Translations under genes and position numbers: made by a program
Assembly: GCA_030695285.1 (NCBI GenBank)
Contig: JAUYTF010000195.1
Coordinates: forward strand, 1 to 7,451
Direction: 5' to 3'
Length of the DNA stretch: 7,451 nt
From: Eubacteriales bacterium
GTDB lineage: Bacteria > Bacillota > Clostridia > Christensenellales > CAG-138
Notes under the pieces: generated by a model
Databases searched by the model: none
Told to the model about the DNA's origin: nothing
The model's input: the letters and a program-made list of their open reading frames with translations, nothing else
Shown: in pieces, positions 1-6,961 of the stretch
How positions within the stretch are numbered: the first letter of the stretch is position 1
How the letters are laid out: every line of letters begins with the position of its first letter

Positions 1-329
1 CGACAGCGTGGAGACAGACGAGGATGAACCCGTCGAGATCGGCGTGCTGGCAAACGACAGCGATGTGGATATGGACGAGCTGCTCAACGCAGACTGGGAA
101 GCGGAGTCGATCTCGGTTTTGATCGGCGAAGCCGGACTAACCGCGCCTGCTCACGGCACGATCACCACCGACGGCACGACGATCACCTACACGCCGGACA
201 CGAACTATAACGGCACCGACACCTTTACCTACTATTGCTACGACGGCGAAGAGAAGGTGGAAGCCAGCGTTTTGGTGACCATCCGGCAGGTGAACGACAA
301 CCCGATTGCCGTTGCGGACAGCACGAGCA
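1..329 (+). repeat. Direct repeat copy 1 (domain type A)
   Basis: This stretch matches 1246-1574 at a constant offset of 1245 bases with no indel. By hand I count 19 mismatches over about 324 bases, so roughly 94% identity. It encodes one complete cadherin-like domain including its VNDNP linker and the start of the next domain. Similarity drops sharply after the codons for ADST. The window may begin inside the repeat, so the real left boundary may be further upstream. Confidence 0.9.
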
Positions 330-3300
330 CAAATGAGGACACGCCGACTGCACAGATCGACGTTCTGGCAAACGATACGGACGTGGACACCAACACCACG
401 CTGAATCAGGACGACTTGCATCTGCGCAGCAGCTTTAGCATCACGTCTGCCTCGGTGACAAACAGCGAACACGGCAGCGTGGAGATCATCGACAACAAGC
501 TCGTCTTCACACCCGCGCTGAACTGGTTTGGCACGGAAGTGATCGACTATACCATGAGCGACGGGGAAGGCGGCTCTTCGAGCAGCACGCTGACGGTGAC
601 GGTCAATTCCGTCAACGACCTGCCTGAGTTTACGATAGGCCCGGTGAATCTGGAGCTGATCGAGGACGAAGCCGACGGCACCACAACCGTCGTCGTCAGC
701 GACGTTGAGACCGCGGCAGCATCGCTCATCGTCACTGTCATAAACAGCACAAATCCCACGCTGATTGCTACCACGGACGTGGCGGTAACAGCGGGGACAG
801 GCGGCACGCGCACGATCAAAGTCAACCCGAAGGACAACCAGAACGGCACGGCAGAGATTACGCTGAAGGTGACAGACGCCGACGGCGGCGAGAGGTTAGT
901 TGCTTTCACCGTCACCGTAAACGCGGTCAACGACGCACCGGTTGCACAGGATAAAACGCTGAACATCAGCGAAGACGCAAGCGTGCAGATTATTGTGAAA
1001 GCAGCCGCCTCAAGCGACGTGGACATCGCGACCAACGAAGACGTGGTGACGCTCTCGATCACCACGGCGGCACAGCACGGCACGGCGGGCATCGACGCGA
1101 ACGGAAACATCACGTACGTACCCAACAAGGATTTCAACGGAACGGACACGTTTGGTTTCACCGCGACCGACCTAGAAGAAGACACCGATACGGGCACGAT
1201 CACCGTCCACATCGCGCAGGTAAACGACGCGCCCGTCGCGCAAAACGACAGCGCGGAGACAGACGAGGATGAACCCATCGAAATCAGCGTGCTGGCAAAC
1301 GACAGCGACGTGGATATGGACGAACTGCTCAACGCAAACTGGGAAGCGGAGACGATCTCGGTTCTGATCGGCGAATCCGGGCTCACCGCGCCGGCTCACG
1401 GCACGATCACCACCGACGGCACGACGATCACGTACACGCCGGACACGGACTACAACGGCACCGACACCTTTACCTACTATTGCTACGACGGCGAAGAGGA
1501 GGTGGAAGCCAGCGTTTCGGTGACCATCCGGCAGGTGAACGACAACCCGGTTGCCGTTGCGGACAGCACCTCGACGGATGAAGACGAACCCGTTCGCGTC
1601 AACGTGCTTGACAATGACACGGATGTGGACACGCTAAGCGCGTTGAATCAGCATATACTGCATGATAAGGCCGATTTCAGCATTGAAAGCAGCTACTTCT
1701 ACGGCGGAACGAACGGCACGATGACCATCGACGGGTCGTATATCGAGTATACGCCGGCACTAGACTTCCACGGCACGCAGACAATCAAGTACGTGCTAAA
1801 CGACGGCAACGGCGGAACCAGCACCGGCACGCTGACCATACAGGTCGGGTCACAAAACGATGCGCCGGTAGCGGTAAACGATTCGATGAGCGCGGAGGAA
1901 GACCACACGGCCTTTGTCAACGTGCTTGCGAACGATACAGACGTCGATACGGGCGACACGAAGACGTTTGTGGGCTTTACGGAGCCGACCAGCGCGCTGA
2001 AAGGAACCTTTACGACAAACGCAGACGGCGATGTATGGTTTGCGCCGGACGAAAACTACAACGGAACATTCGATATCACATATCAAATGCGCGATGCTGG
2101 CGGGCTTACGAGCGCCGCAACGCTCACCGTCACCATTACACCGGTCAACGACGCGCCCGAGGCAAACGATGCCAGCGCGGCGACCGACGAGGACATGGCA
2201 AAGAACATTGACGTGAGTAGCCTCATCGGCGATGTGGACATCGAAACGAATGACGATACGATTCAGGTCAGCGTTACGGAGGCGGGCATGCCCGCGCACG
2301 GCACCGTCAGCGTCAGCCAGACGACGATCACCTATACGCCGGACAAGGACTTCAACGGCACGGACGAGATCGTCTATACCGTCACGGATGCCGATGGCGC
2401 GAGTGACACGGGCACGATTACCGTCACCGTAAACGCGGTCAACGACGCGCCGGTTGCCGCCAACGACGCAGCGACGACGCAGGAAGACACCGCTGTTGAA
2501 ATCCTTGCGCTCGAGAACGACTGGGACATCGACGCGGACGAGACGCTCAACGCAGCACCCGCTGCGGAGCTCTCCATCCTCTCTGTGGAGAACGGCGCGC
2601 ACGGCACAGCCACGACGGACGGCCTGAAGATCCGCTACACGCCGAACGAAAACTACAACGGCACGGATACCATCACATATATACTCACAGACGGTCTGCT
2701 TACCGCGCAAGGGAGCGTTAGCGTCACGATCAAACAGGTCAACGACGACGTCCAGGCGGTCGATGACGAGGCGGAGACCAACGACGAAGACAAGGTCACG
2801 GTGGACGTACTTGCAAACGACTGGGATGTGGACACCGATACGCAGCGCAACGAGGACGCGCTGCACCTGCGCTCGAGCTTTGACATCATCTCGGCGAGCA
2901 AGCCTGCAAACGGAATAGTCCGGATCGTAAACGGCAAGATCGACTACACGCCGGATGACCGCTTTGCCGGACAGGACAGCTTCACCTACACGGTTTCGGA
3001 CGGGCACGGCTCGACGGCGACCGCTACGGTGACCGTCACGGTACACAGCGTGAACGACCCGCCGCTGGCCACGATGAGCAAGCCCGCAGAAGGCGACCGT
3101 GCGGGCACGGGCTCGAAAGTAACGGTAATCTGGAGCGGTTTTGATATCGACGGAGACGTGCTCACCTACCGTCTAGAGTACTACGATGGCACGACGTGGC
3201 AGCTCATTTCGAATGATCTGACCGACATGACATACCTCTTTGCGATACCCGATTCGCTGGCCAGCACCGACGGCCTGAAGTTCCGGGTCAACGCAAGAGA

Positions 3301-4756
3301 CAGCGAATTCACGAGCGACTACAGCTACTCCGGCGCGATGCGCGTGGACAAAGACGCGCCGAGAGGAACCATTGTGACCATGCGCACGGCGGACGGACGC
3401 GCCTACACGGCGGGCACATGGACAAACCAGACTGTCACCGTAAGTGCAAGCGCGGCAATCGACGCTTCTGCCGTCACCTACCATTACGACATGGATGGCG
3501 GCGAGAGCGCGGCGGGGACCGGCATGGACGTGACCGCCGGTGTGCACAACGTGAACATCAAGGCCTTGGATGAATACGGCAACACGGCCGTTGTCGGCGG
3601 CTATCTTGCCCGCGTAGACAAGCAGCAGCCCGCGATACCCGCGATTCGTGAGAGCCTTTCCGGCGCAACTGTGCTGCTGACGCTGACGCTGCAGAACGAT
3701 CCGGGCGGCAGCGGAAACAGCAGACTCAACCTGCCGGACGGCTCAACGGTGAACGCAACTGGTAGCCCGACGTTCGCAACGGCGAAAAACGGAACGTATA
3801 CCTTCACTCTCATCGACGTTGCCGGAAACCGCAGAACCTTCTCCTATGCGGTGAGCACGGTGGACACAAGCAATCCGTCTATCACGCTCGCGTCCGGAGA
3901 TTATCGCGTCGGCACCGCGACGTCGGGTCCGATCTCAGTGACACTGACGTATACAGACGCAGAATCTGAACTTGTCGCCCGCGGCTATCAGATCGGCACG
4001 AGCGCCACTGCAGGCAGCGCGTATCGCAACTACGACGGCGCGCTGCGGCTCAGCGATCCGGGCACGTATTACATCCACGCGTATGCCAAGAACGCGTTCG
4101 GGCTGACAACGTATGAAACTTTTGGCCCGTTTGTCATCGAAACGACGACCGAACCGGTTGCTTCGCCCACGCCTGCGCCGCAACCCGGGAACGTGATTGT
4201 GACCAAAGAGGACGTGGAGGAGATTCCCGGAGACACGGTCTACATCCGCTTGCCCGGGCAGGAGTGGAACGAAACGCTCATCCTCAAAAACGTCACCCCC
4301 GGCACATATCTCGTCGAAGCGATGGATGCAGACGGAAACATCCGCACGGTTGAGGTGCGCGTCACCATGCGGGACGTGATAGCCCGCTCAATCCGCTCCG
4401 CCGGGGATAGTGTTACGACAGCCGCGATTGCGATCTCCGCTCTGGCAGCTCTCCTGCTTTTGCTGCTGCTGTTTGCGGGACACAACGTTACAATCGTTGT
4501 GGTCGGCACGCGAGGCACTTCAAAGCAAAAGCTGCGCACGCTGCGCCGCATCAAGTTGCGCAAGAAGGAACTCATCGTCAAGCTGGACGACAAGCATCTT
4601 GCGGGCGGAGAATTCTGCGATCTGAAGATTGCAAAGTCGCTCAGCAAGCAGATGCGTGGCAACACAGTCGTGGTGACCATGCGCGGCGCAGAGGTGCTCC
4701 GCGAATTGATTCCTGAGGACTTCGACGAAACGTTTCGCCGCAAGATTCAGATATAG
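2..4756 (+). CDS. Giant cadherin-like/Ig-like repeat surface protein, membrane-anchored, 5' partial
   Basis: The reading frame is open from base 2 to a TAG at 4754-4756. The window begins inside a repeat, so the true start and any signal peptide are upstream; a GTG at base 8 is not the start, because the same DSxETDEDEP context recurs internally at about 1247. Numbering from that GTG, ten cadherin-like/VCBS-like domains of 98-107 residues end at VND-type linkers near residues 95, 202, 307, 405, 510, 615, 713, 811, 911 and 1015. Most carry an Asp-rich LANDxDVD motif (likely calcium ligands) and a YTPxxxYNGTDTFTY motif. Four further Ig/FnIII-like domains end near 1113, 1203, 1285 and 1378. A Pro-rich linker (about 1379-1395), a short beta domain, a membrane helix (about 1470-1492) and a basic tail to 1582 follow. 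No LPXTG motif is present. By family such proteins act outside the cell in adhesion; the ligand is unknown. Confidence 0.9.
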   Translation, partial: DSVETDEDEPVEIGVLANDSDVDMDELLNADWEAESISVLIGEAGLTAPAHGTITTDGTTITYTPDTNYNGTDTFTYYCYDGEEKVEASVLVTIRQVNDNPIAVADSTSTNEDTPTAQIDVLANDTDVDTNTTLNQDDLHLRSSFSITSASVTNSEHGSVEIIDNKLVFTPALNWFGTEVIDYTMSDGEGGSSSSTLTVTVNSVNDLPEFTIGPVNLELIEDEADGTTTVVVSDVETAAASLIVTVINSTNPTLIATTDVAVTAGTGGTRTIKVNPKDNQNGTAEITLKVTDADGGERLVAFTVTVNAVNDAPVAQDKTLNISEDASVQIIVKAAASSDVDIATNEDVVTLSITTAAQHGTAGIDANGNITYVPNKDFNGTDTFGFTATDLEEDTDTGTITVHIAQVNDAPVAQNDSAETDEDEPIEISVLANDSDVDMDELLNANWEAETISVLIGESGLTAPAHGTITTDGTTITYTPDTDYNGTDTFTYYCYDGEEEVEASVSVTIRQVNDNPVAVADSTSTDEDEPVRVNVLDNDTDVDTLSALNQHILHDKADFSIESSYFYGGTNGTMTIDGSYIEYTPALDFHGTQTIKYVLNDGNGGTSTGTLTIQVGSQNDAPVAVNDSMSAEEDHTAFVNVLANDTDVDTGDTKTFVGFTEPTSALKGTFTTNADGDVWFAPDENYNGTFDITYQMRDAGGLTSAATLTVTITPVNDAPEANDASAATDEDMAKNIDVSSLIGDVDIETNDDTIQVSVTEAGMPAHGTVSVSQTTITYTPDKDFNGTDEIVYTVTDADGASDTGTITVTVNAVNDAPVAANDAATTQEDTAVEILALENDWDIDADETLNAAPAAELSILSVENGAHGTATTDGLKIRYTPNENYNGTDTITYILTDGLLTAQGSVSVTIKQVNDDVQAVDDEAETNDEDKVTVDVLANDWDVDTDTQRNEDALHLRSSFDIISASKPANGIVRIVNGKIDYTPDDRFAGQDSFTYTVSDGHGSTATATVTVTVHSVNDPPLATMSKPAEGDRAGTGSKVTVIWSGFDIDGDVLTYRLEYYDGTTWQLISNDLTDMTYLFAIPDSLASTDGLKFRVNARDSEFTSDYSYSGAMRVDKDAPRGTIVTMRTADGRAYTAGTWTNQTVTVSASAAIDASAVTYHYDMDGGESAAGTGMDVTAGVHNVNIKALDEYGNTAVVGGYLARVDKQQPAIPAIRESLSGATVLLTLTLQNDPGGSGNSRLNLPDGSTVNATGSPTFATAKNGTYTFTLIDVAGNRRTFSYAVSTVDTSNPSITLASGDYRVGTATSGPISVTLTYTDAESELVARGYQIGTSATAGSAYRNYDGALRLSDPGTYYIHAYAKNAFGLTTYETFGPFVIETTTEPVASPTPAPQPGNVIVTKEDVEEIPGDTVYIRLPGQEWNETLILKNVTPGTYLVEAMDADGNIRTVEVRVTMRDVIARSIRSAGDSVTTAAIAISALAALLLLLLLFAGHNVTIVVVGTRGTSKQKLRTLRRIKLRKKELIVKLDDKHLAGGEFCDLKIAKSLSKQMRGNTVVVTMRGAEVLRELIPEDFDETFRRKIQI
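1246..1574 (+). repeat. Direct repeat copy 2 (domain type A)
   Basis: This is the second copy of the 1-329 repeat inside the same gene. About half of the differences are synonymous and the others are conservative (for example I/V and D/N). A much more diverged third relative starts near 2464. The high DNA identity compared with other domain pairs in the same protein points to recent duplication or gene conversion. Confidence 0.9.
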
Positions 4757-4854
4757 CAAAAAACCACAGAGGCAGGAGTAAACAAACACGAACAAAAAAA
4801 ACGGGGGGCTGGCGCTCAATGTCAATAAGTTAAGACAACGAACGGAGAAACATG

Positions 4855-4894
4855 AGAACCGAGTACGAAGTGAAACGTACCCGGTTCTTTTTTT
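4855..4894 (+). terminator. Rho-independent terminator after the surface-protein gene
   Basis: Two 13-base arms (4855-4867 and 4876-4888) are complementary except for one internal A/C mismatch. They enclose an 8-base loop and run straight into seven T residues (4888-4894). It lies about 100 bases after the TAG of the giant gene and separates it from the phage block. Confidence 0.92.
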
Positions 4895-4951
4895 ATTGGG
4901 ATGCTTTACAAGAAAAAGGTTGACAAGAAGGCAAAAATTTGCGGCGAAGCC

Positions 4952-4977
4952 CCTTGAAAGAAAATACTTCAAGGAGG
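4952..4977 (+). promoter_or_regulatory. Strong ribosome binding site, possibly inside a hairpin
   Basis: AAGGAGG at 4971-4977 lies 7 bases before an ATG at 4985 and is the best ribosome binding site in the window. The sequence CCTTGAA (4952-4958) is fully complementary to TTCAAGG (4968-4974), with a 9-base A-rich loop, so a 7-bp hairpin could cover the AAGG half of the site. The site itself is clearly visible. The regulatory role of the hairpin is inference, since the stem is short and AT-rich at its inner end. Confidence 0.6.
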
Positions 4978-5024
4978 TTTAAAGATGCGGTTTTCCGAAA
5001 GAGTACAAGGTTTAATTTGTGAGG

Positions 5025-5366
5025 ATGAGTGTCACGATATCGGCCGCCGGGGTCTATGGCTCGTCAGTTTCGTCGATCTCAACCACGGTCAACGGAGCGA
5101 CGTACTCCGGCAACTCGTTTTTGACGAATGCGCTGAGCACGGCGGGAGCGAACACAATCCGTGCGACGATCACGGACAGCTGTGGCCGAACCACAACGCT
5201 GACGGATTACGCTGTCAACGGCAGTTACCGCATCGGTGGGAGCTTGTCGAACCAGTATACCTATGATATCCGGGTCACGCTCGGCGACTATTTCGGTGAA
5301 GCGTACGGGTATACCGACTTAAGCACAGCGGAGGTCATTCTTTCCGTACGCAGCACCGGAATGTGA
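5025..5366 (+). CDS. Upstream fragment of the tail-fibre protein
   Basis: This is the part before the TGA, about 113 residues from the ATG at 5025; a GTG at 5019 is an alternative start with a weak AAGG upstream. It opens with SVTISAAGVYGSS, a repeat-type beta strand motif, then reaches a TDSxGRT motif common in Firmicutes phage tail proteins. Here the usual Arg is Cys, which fits a CGT-to-TGT change. The last 50 residues resemble the domain just before the conserved GKV block. If translation stops at the TGA, the product lacks the receptor-binding tip. It is probably non-functional unless readthrough occurs. Confidence 0.5.
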   Translation: MSVTISAAGVYGSSVSSISTTVNGATYSGNSFLTNALSTAGANTIRATITDSCGRTTTLTDYAVNGSYRIGGSLSNQYTYDIRVTLGDYFGEAYGYTDLSTAEVILSVRSTGM

Positions 5367-5957
5367 CTAGCGGTCGGCAAGGTCACCGAAGAGGATAGCT
5401 TTGATGTCGGCTGGCCGGCGCGGTTCCGCGAGAATGTTCAGTTTGACGATGCAGTAACCTTCTCGAACATTCTATGGTTGGCGAACCTGATCTTCCCGGT
5501 TGGAAGTATCCGCATGACGATATCCGCCGCGGATGAAAGCACGTTCCTTGGCGGAACGTGGACAAGATGGGGTACAGGGCGGGTACCGGTTGGCGTGAAC
5601 TCCTCCGACACGAACTTCAACTCGGTGGAGAAGACGGGCGGCGCGAACACGCACGCGCTGTCCACAGCGGAACTACCGTCGCACAATCACTCGTTCAGCG
5701 GATCCGTGACGGTCAACGCCAACGGCGCACATACGCATCAGGCATCTTCGGGAGCGTACAAGGTCGGCAGCGGCTCAGGCTCTGTTTATTTCTATATGAC
5801 CAACGGCGGCAGCTCGAGCGGGCAAACGACCGGGTCTGCTGGGTCGCACAATCACACGGCGACGATTTCCGGCACCATAGGCAGCGCCGGCAGCGGTTCT
5901 GCGCACAATAACCTGCAGCCCTACATTACCTGTTATTTCTGGAAGAGAACGGCATAG
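5367..5957 (+). CDS. Downstream fragment: phage tail collar/receptor-binding domain
   Basis: This is the in-frame continuation after the TGA and has no ATG near its beginning; the first in-frame start-like codon is a TTG at 5478 without a ribosome binding site. It contains the collar-type sequence FPVGSIRM, GGTWTRWGTGRVPVGV and the near-C-terminal HNNLQPYITCYFWKRTA, which are hallmarks of short tail-fibre tips. Three HxH pairs lie at 5682-5690, 5730-5738 and 5847-5855. In T4 gp12-like trimers such pairs bind a metal in the fibre core. Gly and Ser dominate between them. The domain is intact to its usual end, so decay has not reached it. Independent translation is doubtful. Confidence 0.65.
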   Translation, partial: LAVGKVTEEDSFDVGWPARFRENVQFDDAVTFSNILWLANLIFPVGSIRMTISAADESTFLGGTWTRWGTGRVPVGVNSSDTNFNSVEKTGGANTHALSTAELPSHNHSFSGSVTVNANGAHTHQASSGAYKVGSGSGSVYFYMTNGGSSSGQTTGSAGSHNHTATISGTIGSAGSGSAHNNLQPYITCYFWKRTA

Positions 5958-5968
5958 GGCATGCAAGT

Positions 5969-5992
5969 AAAAAAGCACTCCTTACGGAGCGC
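5969..5992 (-). terminator. Possible minus-strand terminator hairpin
   Basis: Read on the minus strand, GCGCTCC, a GTAA loop and GGAGTGC form a 7-bp stem with one mismatch, followed by six T residues (plus-strand A run 5969-5974). It lies 11 bases after the tail-gene stop. No minus-strand gene is seen upstream of it in the window, so it may block antisense transcription or be fortuitous. Confidence 0.4.
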
Positions 5993-6004
5993 CCCAAAAT
6001 AGCG

Positions 6005-6040
6005 AAAGGCACTCAGCCGGGGGGAAGAGTGCCTTTCTAA
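6005..6040 (+). terminator. Rho-independent terminator after the tail-fibre gene
   Basis: Perfect 10-bp arms AAAGGCACTC (6005-6014) and GAGTGCCTTT (6027-6036) enclose a 12-base G-rich loop. The tail after the stem, TTTCTAATTT, is only partly T, so termination may be incomplete. It would separate the tail gene from the lysis genes, which implies a promoter between 6040 and 6180, but I cannot identify one with confidence. Confidence 0.75.
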
Positions 6041-6041
6041 T

Positions 6042-6105
6042 TTGCATGGTAAATCTTGTTAGGGATTGGGACATACCGGGTAGGTAGGTTGTGTATACCA
6101 TGCAA
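6042..6105. repeat. 10-bp inverted repeat upstream of the endolysin
   Basis: TTGCATGGTA at 6042-6051 is the exact reverse complement of TACCATGCAA at 6096-6105, with 44 bases between. It could form a stem in the endolysin leader RNA or mark a paired protein-binding site. A related CATGCAAG also occurs near 5960. Its role is unknown. Confidence 0.5.
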
Positions 6106-6192
6106 GCGTTGATGTACCTGCATCATAGCAGATCTTTCCACGAAATACCATGAAGAAACCATGAATTTATCTGATCCGAAACGGAGGAAATA

Positions 6193-6945
6193 ATGGAATT
6201 TGCGCGCAATTTGAAGAAGGGCACGTCCGGTGAGGACGTGCTTTTTTGTAAGCAAAGGCTCTTAGAGCGTGGGTTCTATGGCGACCACATTACATCGGTC
6301 AGCAAGAAGACATTTGGTGCGGACACGTTGGAGGCTGTGAAGCGGTTTCAGGCGCAGGCCGGGCTGACCGTCGACGGGGTCATAGGGAAGGAAACGTGGG
6401 CGGCGCTGTTCGGTGACACGGCAACAGAAGCGGAGCCGATCACAAAAGATACGGTATCGGTCAAATCGACTGCGGTTTGCGCACTGGCGCTGACGCGAAT
6501 CGGGGACCTGTATGTTTGGGGCGCCTCCGGCATGACCGACCTGTCAAATTCAAAGATTCAAGCTATGGATGAAGAGTTCGCGCGCGCGATCACCTTCCGA
6601 GACAACCAGTATAAAGCGGGTTTCGCCGAACTCATGGCGCATGACTGTTCCGGCTTTCTTTCTTGGCTCATGCGCGAGACAGGTATTTGGGACGATCGCA
6701 AGAATTGCGATGGGCTTTGGGCTTTGTGCACTGCTATCGCGCGCAACGAACTGATCGCTGGCGACTTTCTGTTTCGCAACAGCACCACGAATGCCGAGGA
6801 TGAAACGCATGTTGGGCTTTACCTGGGGCGCGGCATGGTCATCCACGCGAAAGGTCGCGACGTTGGCGTCGTGGTGGAGGGCATCAATCAGGGCGGCAGT
6901 GGTTACTGGCATAAGTGTGGCCGTTGCAAGCTCTTGAATCAATAG
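6193..6945 (+). CDS. Phage endolysin: PG_binding_1 plus NlpC/P60-type peptidase
   Basis: This 250-residue protein starts at ATG 6193, 5 bases after GGAGG (6183-6187). Residues about 5-73 form a PG_binding_1 domain, recognised by LKKGTSGEDVLFCKQRL, a TLEAVKRFQ helix and GLTVDGVIGKETWAALFG. A short linker rich in Thr and Glu follows to about 92. The rest is an NlpC/P60-like (gamma-D-glutamyl-diamino acid) cysteine peptidase: the likely nucleophile is Cys152 in HDCSG, the likely catalytic His is His206 in THVGLYLG, and His218 in VIHAKG is a candidate third residue. GDFLF at 190-194 is also typical. It should cut stem peptides of the cell wall at lysis or during infection. There is no signal peptide, so export would depend on the holin encoded nearby. 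A CGRC pair near the C-terminus (242-245) is unusual and could form a disulfide or be a degraded metal site. It is followed after 16 bases by the next gene. Confidence 0.9.
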   Translation: MEFARNLKKGTSGEDVLFCKQRLLERGFYGDHITSVSKKTFGADTLEAVKRFQAQAGLTVDGVIGKETWAALFGDTATEAEPITKDTVSVKSTAVCALALTRIGDLYVWGASGMTDLSNSKIQAMDEEFARAITFRDNQYKAGFAELMAHDCSGFLSWLMRETGIWDDRKNCDGLWALCTAIARNELIAGDFLFRNSTTNAEDETHVGLYLGRGMVIHAKGRDVGVVVEGINQGGSGYWHKCGRCKLLNQ

Positions 6946-6961
6946 AAATGGGGGAACGGAG

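Larger units (their letters stand above)
5019..5957 (+). pseudogene. Siphophage tail-fibre/minor structural protein, degraded, interrupted by TGA
   Basis: One reading frame carries recognisable tail-protein sequence from about 5025 to the TAG at 5955-5957, broken once by TGA at 5364-5366. The sequence after the TGA begins LAVGKV and continues to FDVGW, the conserved GxAxGKV block of these proteins, so both halves belong together. Three signs of decay are visible. The N-terminal bulk typical of the family is absent, and the frame is closed upstream by TAA at 5013-5015. The stretch after TDSCGRTTTLTDYAV runs at once into NGSYRIGG, where relatives as I recall them have a long extra domain. The third sign is the TGA itself. 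The strong ribosome binding site and ATG at 4985 open a frame offset by one base, reading MRFSERVQGLICEDE, which suggests a deletion junction with a frameshift near 5016-5030. Confidence 0.7.

Noticed and set aside
1850..3046. Long minus-strand open frame (398 codons) and several other minus-strand frames opposite the repeat gene
   Set aside because: They mirror the periodic, GC-rich codon pattern of the plus-strand repeats. Their translations are Arg/Val-rich without domains, and the largest has no clear ribosome binding site.
4920..4968. TTGACA at 4920-4925 as the -35 box of a phage promoter
   Set aside because: No acceptable -10 box lies 16-18 bases downstream. The nearest AT-rich hexamer, AATACT at 4963-4968, is far too distant.
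4985..5266. 93-codon frame from the strong ATG at 4985 as a genuine protein
   Set aside because: From about 5030 its translation is only the shifted reading of recognisable tail-protein codons. The start may be authentic but the rest is out of frame.
5019..5957. TGA as a standard Gly codon (the code used by SR1/Gracilibacteria)
   Set aside because: The Gly residues of the giant gene, the endolysin and the small proteins never use TGA, so a single occurrence fits a point mutation better than an alternative code.
6161..6193. Ten-residue leader peptide (MNLSDPKRRK) whose TAA overlaps the endolysin ATG
   Set aside because: The TAATG overlap suggests translational coupling, but there is no ribosome binding site before ATG 6161 and the frame simply reads through the endolysin's own GGAGG.
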